Origin: Trichosporon coremiiforme
Taxonomy: Eukaryota > Basidiomycota > Tremellomycetes > Trichosporonales > Trichosporonaceae
Assembly: GCA_039545355.1 (NCBI GenBank)
Contig: BCJJ01000036.1
Location: 1-64,000 of the forward strand
Reading direction: 5' to 3'
DNA: 64,000 nucleotides
The position numbers were made by a program, and so were the translations under genes. Shown one piece after another: positions 10,693 to 20,200 of this stretch (position 1 is its first letter; each line of letters opens with the position of its first letter). The notes below the pieces were generated by a model. It worked only from the letters and a program-made list of their open reading frames with translations, did not search any database and was not told the DNA's origin.

Positions 10693-13130
10693 CTAAGCGC
10701 GCCCGGTCGAGCCGAAGCCGCCAGCTCCGCGCTGGGTGGAGTCGAGCTCGTCGACCTGGCGGATGGGCGCCATGGCGATCCGCTCAAGGATGAGCTGGGC
10801 GATACGGTCGCCCTGCGCGACTGTTTCTGTCAGTTATCTTCCGGTCATTCTAACTCACTCTTAAAGTCGGCGTCGTTGTGGTTGAAGAGGACGACCTTGA
10901 CCTCGCCGCGGTAGTCGCAGTCGACGACGCCAGCGCCGACGTCGATGCCGTGCTTGGCCGCGAGACCCGAGCGCGGAGCGATGCGTCCGTACGTCTCGTC
11001 CGGGATCGCGATCGAGATGCCAGCCGAGACTATGCCCTTGCCGCGGGCAGGCAGCGTCGCGTCCTCGGCGGCGTACAGGTCGTAGCCGGCCGAGAGGGGC
11101 GAGCCGCGCGTGGGCACCTTAGCATTCGGCGTGAGGAGCTTGATGAGCAGCTCGTTCTGCGTCGGCTTGGGCGCAGCCGCGTCCTTCGGGGTCTCGGAGC
11201 CGTTCACGGGCGTCGAGGGCTTGGAGGCAGAGGCAGACTTGAGCGACGCAGCGACACCGGAAGCAAGACCAGTCGGGGCGGGGATCTTGGGCGATGACGG
11301 CTCAGAGTCGCTCTCCGGCATCTCCTTCTCGAGGCTGCGAGCGGACGGCTGCGGCTCCTCCTTCTTCGGCTCGGGCTTGGGCTCTTCCGGCTTCTTCACC
11401 TCCTCCTTCTTCGGCTCGGACTTCGGCTCCTCCTTCTTGGCCGCAGCGGCGGGGGCGGGAGACGGAGCGCTGCTAGTCTTGGTAGGCGTGGCAGTGATGG
11501 GGGTCTTGTTCGCCGACGTAGCCTTGGTCTCGAGGTCGACGAGGTTGGGGCGCGCAGTCTTGCCGCCGAACCAGTCGGCAGCGGAGAGGGCAGGCTCAAT
11601 CGAGTTGGCGGGAGGGTAGATGCTGAGAGTCAGTTCTGGCTGAACGTCGTCACTGGACGTACTCGGACTGGAAGCCCTCGGCCTTTCGGGGGACAACGAA
11701 GGAAAGGGGGTCAATGCCACCGCCCGAAAGCTTGAAGGCGCGGGCAATTTCGTTGTGCGAGACGTCGAGGCCGCGGCGGGGGATGAATCCGATTCCACGC
11801 TGCGGGTCGGAAGACTTGTACTCGTTCAGGAAGTGGAACTGGTCGCCCTCGAGCTCGTAGTAGCGAATGTTGCCGTCACTGACGTCAGCTTTTGCAGCAA
11901 CCACCACAGCTTACCCCTTGCCTGCAAGGAAGAGGACGTCGTTGCCCTCAGCAAAGAAAGGAACGATGATACCGGCGCTCGAGTCAAGGCTTTGCGTGTC
12001 GAGGTTGGTCAGGCCAGCAGTGTCCCAGAGGGAGAGCTGACGGTCGGACATCTTGGAGAACTGCAGTGTTAGCTATGAAGAAATGAGAAAGCTCACTCCA
12101 GTCGTGGCGATACGGTCGCGATCACCAAGCCAGACGACGCGAGAGCCCTTGATGCCTCCGTGGCCGTCAGTGATGCGAACAGCCTCGGTGCCAGCACGAG
12201 GGTCGAAGAGACGGAGCTTGCGGTCACGGCAGGTGGTGGCCAGGAGGGTGCCGATGGGGTTCCAGCACATGCTCTGAATGCTGTCCTTATGCCCGGTGAG
12301 GACAATGTTGGGCGAGTCGGGGCTCTCAATGTCCCAGAGGCGGAGCTGGTGGTCACCCGAGGCGGACGCCAGAACGTTCGCCGCAGCGGGGTGGAACTGG
12401 ACCTGGCCGACCTTGCGGCCACCGGCGTTCAGCAGACCGACGGGAGAAAGGTCCTCGGGCTCCCAGTCGTCCTCACCCCATCCGTTGAACATTCCATCGT
12501 CAATCTTCCAAACGAAGACTGCCTGTCAGCTTCAAGACGGTCATTCAAGCTCACTCTTGCCATCCTCTCCTCCAGAGACAACGAGGTTGTCATCGAAAGG
12601 AGACCATGCGGTGTCAAGACTGTCTCATCAGCGAGTTTGTGACATCTTGTGACATACACAGGGGCGGTGTGACCGCGAGCGAGGGGCAGTAAGTCCGGGA
12701 GCTTGGTGGGGAATCCCTCGGGCTGGGGCAGCTCGAAGGGGGAGAAGGAAGGGAGGACAGCGAACGCCTGGCGTGTTAGCAACGCTAGATCTCCATCAAA
12801 TCAACTCACACCACCTCCCGAGACCTGCCAATTGACAGCAATGTATTTCTGCGACGATCAGTACCAACACCTCCGTTGCTTCGTAGGACCTACCCCGCCG
12901 GCGGTCACGAGGTCAGTGTCCCACGCGCTGCCGCTGATCTTGGCGTTCTCGTAGTTGACCTTTGAGCGGGTCGCGTACGTATGCCTGTACTTGCTCTGAG
13001 ACTGTTAGCTGTGATTCTATCGGGAACGGCCCAATGCTGCACATGACCTGGACCTCGATATCGCCCAGCTGAATCTTGCTCCGGGCTTCCCCGAGGTCAA
13101 AACACTCACTGGTCGCACGAATCTTGACAT
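10693..13130 (-). CDS. CRN1: Coronin-dUTPase fusion protein, spliced
   Basis: The ATG at 13130 opens MSRFVRP. Splicing gives [20 protein letters not shown], the coronin signature, then WD repeats ([71 protein letters not shown]) to about residue 295. The coronin C-terminal extension follows ([61 protein letters not shown]). Without any stop the frame continues through a linker of about 118 residues rich in Lys, Glu, Pro and Ser into a complete trimeric-type dUTPase (about residues 525-670): [35 protein letters not shown] after a short intron, and [10 protein letters not shown]. Coronin binds actin and Arp2/3; dUTPase hydrolyses dUTP to dUMP. The normal coronin C-terminal coiled coil is not seen. 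Both parts are certain; that they are made as one protein is strongly indicated but not proven. Confidence 0.9.
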
Positions 13131-13501
13131 TGTCAACCGCTGGTTGTCTCGAGACGTAGCTGATGAGGGAACGAAAGACCAAAGGAGTGAAGTTTAACAG
13201 ATGATGATGAGTTGAAGCTGGCTTGGCAGTCGGATGGTCGCAATCACAGCACCGCGCTGTCACATTGCGTCCCCCCGCAATTCAGCCACGTGGATGTGCA
13301 TCACTGCCGGGTCTGCATTGACATTGCGGTTCTTCGCCGTGCACATCGTCCAGCAACTGCAGACGCGTTCATGCATCAATCGTACAACGAGATGCTGCTA
13401 TGGGACATTTTACAGGCTAGATGTATAACGTATTTTGATACGACTTGGGAACTAGAAATTATAAAAGGAGAGGTAAGCTTGCAGTTCCCCGATCCTATGT
13501 T
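13131..13501. other. Gap between tandem minus-strand genes
   Basis: These 371 bp hold the coronin-dUTPase promoter and the 3' end of the next gene upstream. It is less GC-rich than the flanks, with an AT-rich patch near 13430-13465. No gene is seen. Confidence 0.5.
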
Positions 13502-14794
13502 CTAAGTGATAGTGATGATGTTGCCCTTCGCGTCCCGGAGCACAACGAGGTCACAGGGGATCGTCTCGCCAGTGTCCATGTACGTGAGCGCGGTGGGGTC
13601 AAGGGGGTCGACCCTGCTTGTTAGCGCTGAAAGGACGTCGAACTCACTTGATGTTCATCTTCTCAATCCAAGAGCGACCAAGCACGACATCGAAGTGCTG
13701 CTCCTCTGACAGCATGACGGGGTGAAGAGCCGTCTTCTCTCCAACAGTAATGGGGACATTTCCGAGCATAACCAGTCCGCCGTAGCCGCCGAATCCCGGT
13801 CGCTCCTTACGGGAGATAAGGCCGTGGCGAACGGCGAAGGAACGCGAGACGTAAACGCCGCGGTAGCCTTGCTTGAGGAGCATACGCACGCCTTGCACAT
13901 CGCCAACGGCACCCACAACTGTTCGTACACCATTGTTCGCGTGGAACTGTATATTAGCAGAGCGCCAGGTCGGAGGTACTCACATCCTCCCACTGTCGGC
14001 GCTTCACGTCGCCCAGAGGCTCAGCATCATCATCACCCCACTTGCTCCTGCGGGAAGTGGTGCTCCGCATCGATCGGACGCTGCGAGCGCGGTTCTTGTC
14101 GCGGTTAGGAATGCACAGCGAGGTGGACGCCGTCAGGGGGTCGGTGCCGGATCGGATCACAATGGTGCTGTGGGTCGACGGGGCCACAGAGGCGCGAGAA
14201 CCAGCTCGCGATCCCGCCCTCGACGATGGCCGTCCACCGGCCTGGCTACCGTTGGCGTTGAGCCTCGAGTTGCTCTTCTTCTTCTGAGACTTGTTCGCGT
14301 ACTGCTGGCTGGCCGAGCCGTAGGCCGGGGGAGGCGGAGCGGGATAGCCGTTGTTGGACTTGTTCGCGTTCGGCTGAACAATGTGGAGAGTGACGCTGGG
14401 CATAGCCTTGCCCTGGCGGTCCTCCGCTTTGAAGCGCTCAGTGACGATGGACAGGTCGTCGTCTGATGGTCAGCTGGTTCTCACGAGCAGAGGTGATAGT
14501 CTTGCCGCACGCCAGATCACACTCACCATCCTCTAAAGCCCAACGGTCGCCGTCAAACTCGTACACGACGCCAGCGCCACCACGGTTGCTTCGGACAGCA
14601 TTCTCCTCGTCGTCGTCGAGCTTGGCCTTTGCAAGAATGCGGGAAAGAAGAGCGTCGCAGTCCTCGGTCTCTGCGATGGAGGTCAGCTCGGCTTTCTGGG
14701 GAAGCGGGTTCTGAAGCCCACAAGAGGCGTCCGACGTACCCTTTGCCTTGAGTGCGAAGGTTTTGTTGGGAGCGTGGACGTTGTATATAAACAT
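13502..14794 (-). CDS. Conserved fungal protein with retropepsin-like C-terminal domain
   Basis: The role is unknown. The ATG at 14794 starts MFIYNVHAPNKTFALKAK. Two introns are removed (about 64 and 63 nt); the joins give KAKETEDCDALL and WALEDDDDLSIVTERF. The N-terminal part (VVYEFDGDRWALEDDDD then VTLHIVQ) looks like a beta-grasp/PB1-like domain. A disordered Ser/Arg/Asn-rich middle follows (GSRAGSRAS, RSVRSMRSTTSRRSKW). The last about 130 residues, after another short intron, look like a retroviral-type aspartic protease fold: MLLKQGYRGVYVSRSFAVRH, GLVMLGNVPITVG and FDVVLGRSWIE, then DPLDPTALTYMDTGE. The DTG/DSG that should precede the VSRSFA helix reads KQGY, so proteolysis is unlikely. 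The structural reading is inference from motif order. Confidence 0.75.
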
Positions 14795-15324
14795 GGCTGT
14801 GTTGAAATGAGCAAGTGTGTAAGATGAGTAGCGGAAGAAAAGAAAGAAGTTGAAGGAACGAGATGAGGTGAGATGGGATGCGACCGGCAGGTAAATAGAG
14901 AGTGGGTGTCTCGAGTATGATGTCGCGAATTGAGTTGGGTGGAACGGGACCTGTGTGCAGGGCTGGGGCCGGAGGGCGTGTCCTAATTCAGCCATGTAGT
15001 GCGGTGGGCGTGGTGGGCCGCGAGCCATGAGATCAGGGACGCATGCCCTATGACGTAGCGCCTCCTCCTCTCGGACGGCTGAGAGACTGAATTAGCTTAG
15101 GCACCTAGGTGCTAGTGTTCGGTTGGCCCAGCGCACCCAGCGCACCCAGCGCGCCCAGCGCACAGGAGTGCTAGAGCGAGCGCTCGGCCTGCGCAGAGCA
15201 TAAAGGCACCACCGTTCTACGGCTCACCGGCATTGGCCCTCTCACAACAGCAATGACCCGATGAGGTCACCCTGAGTTTGATGTACTGCGATATTGCGTC
15301 CACGCGTCCACCACCGCAATGTCA
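14795..15324. other. Upstream region of the retropepsin-like gene
   Basis: This holds the promoter and leader of the gene starting at 14794. It contains a short tandem repeat near 15128-15165. I see no coding sequence. Confidence 0.5.
15128..15165. repeat. Short tandem repeat, 9-nt unit CAGCGCACC
   Basis: Four to five nearly perfect copies of a 9-base unit (CAGCGCACC, one copy with G for A) lie in tandem in an intergenic region. It is a minisatellite-like slippage product, with no evident regulatory role. Confidence 0.8.
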
Positions 15325-15749
15325 TCATAACTGATTCCTCCAAGCACAAAAAGGAGTCGTCCCTCCACCGTGCCAGCTACCTTTCCTCTTTCGATTTCGA
15401 GGTCCCTGGGCTCGTCGTCTGCATCTTTCATTGGACAGGTCGTCGTCTGAATCTTCCGAGCCCTGGTCACCATCTGCCAACCTTGCTTCCCGGTCGGCAC
15501 ACCTGAATGTCGATCAGCGATTGCACCTGACGACGTTCAACGCACACCCCTCGTACTCACCGACAGTTCTAAGTGCGGCGAGCGGCGCGTTGAGCCCCTC
15601 TGGTCACGTGCTTCGTGGGCAATGTCCCAATCTGCTGCATGCTCGAGAGAATAGACGTGCAAGATATCGTCTCGGCGCGCAGTACGAGAGCTTGAAGAGC
15701 AGGGTGCTGTTCCATGGCAAAGCTGCTCAAGTGGGATAAGTGTAACCAT
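15325..15749 (-). CDS. Possible small spliced gene, unknown
   Basis: This is a doubtful model. The frame from the ATG at 15749 reads into HEARDQRGSTRRSPHLELS. A GTGAGT donor follows there; an acceptor GTCGTCAG 34 nt later would join VQSLIDIQ. A second intron (GTGTGCCG...GGTGACCAG, about 40 nt, with a good branch point) would then join GSEDSDDDLSNERCRRRAQG and a basic tail ending at TGA 15325. Both junctions use the same very short intron style as the genes around and keep the frame open. No homologue is recognised. It is divergent from the epimerase-like gene. It could equally be chance. Confidence 0.3.
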
Positions 15750-16001
15750 ATGTTATCCGCATGAGCGCACGAGTCCCATCAATCCTGCAACGTGCGAATG
15801 TGATGCATGTACGGAGTTGTGGACTTGTGCACCTCGATGTAACTGCAGTCTTAAGATCGAGAGAGCCCAGTCGCAGAAGAGCCCGGCATCTAAACCCGCT
15901 CGGTCTCTTGATGTTACGAAGCCGAAGAAGTCCCATCCGCTTCGTCTGCGTCCGCTCTCTATCCGACCTCGACACACTCTCCTTTCAGCCAACAAGAAAC
16001 G

Positions 16002-17157
16002 ATGAAGGTCCTCGTCCTCGGCGCGAGCGGTAAGCTTCGTGGTCCTTCCAGTTCCAGCTAACCCCAGGATTCGTCGGCTCTGCCGTCGCCTCCGCCTTCG
16101 TCCGCGCAGGACACATAGTGTATGGTCAGACACGCAGCGACGACACTGGCTCGCGGATGGCCGCGCAGGAGATCTTCCCCGTTGTCTGTGACCCCTTCAG
16201 CGACACCGAGACCTGGGCCAAGATAGCAAAGGAAGTCGACGTCGGTGAGCTTCACGAGTCGGTGTGAGCTGACATCAGTCGTGGACGCCCTTGCCTCGAT
16301 CGGACTGAAGGAGGCGCAGCTCGTGCTCTCCGCCTTCCTCAAAGCCGTCAAGCACAGGCCAAGCTGTCCAGTTCTTCCGACTTATGTGTATTGCTCCGGA
16401 CACTATGTCATGGCCGCCGGCCTGCGATGGACAGACGAGAGACAGCCCGCCCTCGCGCCCTGCAACAAGGGCAGCGCTTGGCGCCGAGATATCGAGGACG
16501 CCATCCTCACCTCGTCGCACGTCAACGGCGTCGTCATACGGCCAGTGTGCCTGTATGGAAAGGGCGGGAGCTACTTTGGCGCGTACCATTTCCGGCCCGC
16601 TCTGAACGCACTCAAGAAGGGCAAGAAACGGTTCGAGAGCATAGTGGGGGACAGCGGGAAGATCGCTACTGTGCACTGCGACGATGCGGCTGAGCTCTTC
16701 GTCGCGGTCGCTGAACGCGTTAGTACAGCTAGGGGATTGACTAGGTAGCTGACAACCACAGGGCCCCATCTGCAGAGGACATGTGTTCGTCGCGTCTAAC
16801 CCGTCCACGGACAATGTGAGGGATATCCTCGACGGTGTCGTGAGAGTAACGGGGTTGGAGGGCTGGGACGCTCGGAAACCGAGGGACGGTGAGTCTCTTT
16901 CTCGCCTTAGAAGCCTACAAATCGCGGCATCTGCAGCTGACAACAGATGGGGAGAGAGCGTGGGTTACGCCAGTGCTACAGAAGCCGAGTCTCGGACATG
17001 CGGTCACGGGATGGGCGCCGAGACGGATTGGCGTGTCGGACGGTATTGAGATGTATTGGGTAAGGCTGAGGAGGCTTCGTTAGGCTGACGACAGAACTCG
17101 TTCGTGCACAACCAGCCGAAGAAATATCAGGTCGAGCCCGAGTGGGTTGTGCTCTGA
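16002..17157 (+). CDS. NAD(P)-binding epimerase/dehydratase-family protein (extended SDR)
   Basis: This is a cytosolic Rossmann-fold enzyme of the NAD-dependent epimerase/dehydratase type; the substrate is unknown. The ATG at 16002 gives MKVLVLGAS, and after the first short intron GFVGSAV, completing the GxxGxxG dinucleotide-binding loop. Then come RAGHIVYGQTRSDDTGSRM (the NADP-selecting region), a strand-4 block VVVDALAS, YVYCSGHYVMA at the usual active-site Ser position, VVIRPVCLYGKGGSYFG, and KIATVHCDDAAELFVAVAER, typical of atypical extended SDRs of the NmrA/epimerase side. Five or so introns divide about 320 residues. The C-terminal block ends WVVL at TGA 17157. The 3' end faces Yta7 only 141 bp away. 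Confidence 0.82.
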
Positions 17158-17298
17158 GTTGTACTGAGTCGAATGCAAACTGCTGCCATTTGTACAGACG
17201 GTTTCTCTATTGCTCTGCGCATAGCATTTCTCGCTCGCGCACAGCTTACATGCTTACTCTCATACGGATACATAAAGTCTACATCTAGCCTAACAACT

Positions 17299-20200
17299 TT
17301 ACTCGTACTCCTCCTCGCGGTCCAGCTTCACCTCCTCGAGGTACTGGCGTACAAACTTTTCCAACCCCTCGACGAGCGGGGAGCGGTCCCAACTCTGGCG
17401 AGCGCGCCACACGCGGTCTAGCAGCGCGGCACGCAGCTGCTCCAACTCTTCAACCGTCAGCAACCCCGTGTCGTCACGCAGCGCCGCGCGCAGAGCAGAC
17501 AGGTCAGGGACCTCCAGAGGTGGGTAGACTGGCGGAGGAGACGGAGACTTGGCCGGCGTAGGCTCCTTTGGAGCAGGCGTCGGCTCCCTGGGGGCAGGCG
17601 TGGATTCCTTCGCTGGGTTACCATTCGCGGGCGCTGGCTCCGCGCTGATGGCCGTGGTGGGGTCCCCACCGCCGATCGGCTGTACAGTCGCCGCGATCTC
17701 GTTCGCTGTCTCGAGCGCCACCTCGGTCGCGGGGTCAACGTCCATGGCGTCGTCGCGGGAACGCTTCGCGGGGGTGTTCTCGTCCTCACCCTCCTCGCGA
17801 GGTCGCTTCAGGCTTGTAGCTTCGCCCTCATTCTGTGCGTTGGCGACGGTCTCCCCGTTGGCTGCAGCAGCCTCAGCCCCGCCGTCCGCCTTCTCCTGCT
17901 CCTTGGCCCTCTCTGCCTCTCGCGCCGCCCTCGCCTTTGCGCGCTCAGCCTTGCGTTGGCGCATACGCTCGCCGTAATGCGCAAACTCGGGGATCCACTT
18001 CGGGTCAAAGCTCTGAACATGCATACGCGCATGCGCAGCCATCTCAGACATCTTGAGCTGGCGATCCGCATCCATCGTGTGGTTCGCGTTGTCCTCGATC
18101 AGCGCAATATCTGCAAGCACCTCGTCCGGCGTAAAGTACTTGTGCTTGACAAGCTTGCGCTGAATGATGTCGATATCAATGTTGTGCGCCTCCCACGGTT
18201 TGGCGACCGTGGCGACCGCCTGCTCCTGCTGTTGATCGCCAGCCTCAGTAGGCGCAGCCGTTGACACTTCACCACAGGCGGATGTGATCATGACAGCAGG
18301 AACGGTGGGCACCCCGGTAGTCGCGGCTTCCACGACGACATTGCCGTCCGCTTGAGCTTCGACCACTGTTGCCTCGATGGACGCTGGCTCCATCGTCACC
18401 TCGCCATTGGCGGTCTCAACCGGCGCGACGACTTGGGCAGCCGCGGAAGGTGGAGTCTGAGGCGGGTTGGCGTTGAGCGCTGCCTGCTCCGCTTGCCAGG
18501 CGGCGTTGGCGAACGCCTCCTCCTTGACGATTGAGGCTGGTCGGCGGTACTTCCTCATGAACTCGGCGATCAGTGACGAGAAACTGACGAATAGCATGTT
18601 GCGGGCGGCGGCGTCGCGCTCCAGTTCGCGCTGAACCTCAGCTTCCGTCGGCTTACGGGGAGGCAGAGGCTCAGCCGGCGGAAGGATCTCGAGGACACGT
18701 TTCTTACGAGGAACCCCGTCCGGGAACTCGTTCGGGGGTCGCTGCACAGAGTCCAAAAGGTCCGAGAAAAACTTCTCCCTCTGGTCCGCGTTAGGTTTGC
18801 CAATCTCAATGCGGCTCTCGTCGCCGATACCGAACCACTTTCTGACATCGGAGGGGATAGACGAGAGAGGTCCGTCGACGATGGCGAGGAGCAATACCGG
18901 GTCAGACGGTGGGATGCTGTCGAGCAGTGCTCTCGTGGTCGATCGCGCGGCGTCCGAAATGGTATGCGCCCACTGCGCGAGCGAAGGGATGAAGATGACG
19001 CTCGGCTGGTGACGCTTGGCCTCGACGAAGAGCTGCACGACAGCCGCCTCGGGTGTACGCGTTGAGTCGCTCATGAGCGTCGCAATGTCGAATGACTGCA
19101 CATGGAAGCCCTCCAGATGGTGCAAAAGCGCCGGTCCGAGGTACGTCTGTCCCATGCCAGCTTCACCGTAGATCAGCAGGCGAGGGCGGTATGTTCGAAG
19201 TTTGTCAAGGGCTGATGTCAGTTGGAAATACGCGTTACCCAACGTACACTGCAGCATGAGTTCCTTTTCGAACGTGTCACCATCGTCATCCTCAAATTCA
19301 GCTTCCTCCAAAGCTGTTCGCTTCGTAACGGGCGGAAGGGCAAGATCGACTGCCCGCTTAATCCCCTCGAGACTGTCAGAGAGTAGCGGTACAAGCTGGG
19401 GCGGAAGTTGAGCAGCCGCTGAAGACGCTGAACGAGCACTGGATGCAACGATTTCTGTCGTCAGAGAGGTTGCGATGCGATCTACTCACTGTTCACTGCC
19501 AACATGAAATCCTTCGGCTGCACCCGTACTGAACCAGGCTGGACCTGCAGACGATCGGTCGACTTGTAGATCTGCGGGTACCTCCTCTGGATGGCGTTCA
19601 GCGCCGCCTCCGTACACAGCGCTCGCAGGTCGGAGCCACCGTAACCCTTAGTGAGAGTAGCGAGCTTATCCAGCATAGGCTCTGGCAGCTGCGGGTCCCA
19701 CTCGCGAGTGTTGATCTTGATGATCTGCTTGCGGGCGTCGATGTTCGGAAGCGGGAAGTAAAACTCTCTGTCGAAACGTCCCGGGCGTCGCAGAGCAGGG
19801 TCGACCGCATCGGGACGGTTGGTGGCACCGATGACAATGACCTGTCCTCGCCCATCCATACCATCCATCAAAGCGAGCAGAGTGGACACCAAGCTCGCGT
19901 GGATCTGGTCCTGTTTGCTGCTTCGCACCGGCGCCAGACCGTCGATCTCGTCGAAGAAGATGATGGAAGGCTGAGACGCTCTTGCTTCCTCGAAGAGCAT
20001 TCGAAGCTGGCGTTCTGCCTCACCTACCCACTTCGACAAAACGTCGGCACCCTTGCGCATGAAGAAAGAGATCTTCGTATTGCCATTGCTGCAGGATGCG
20101 GCCAGAGCCCTTGCGAGCAGAGTCTTACCCGTACCGGGTGGACCGTGGAATAGAACACCTCGAGGAGGGATGATGCCGAACTGTTGAAAGAGCTCGGGGT

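Noticed and set aside
8886..10793. 635-codon frame overlapping the nucleoporin, and antisense frame 9568-10404
   Set aside because: Both mirror the SAFG repeat composition in other frames; the FG frame has real domains at both ends.
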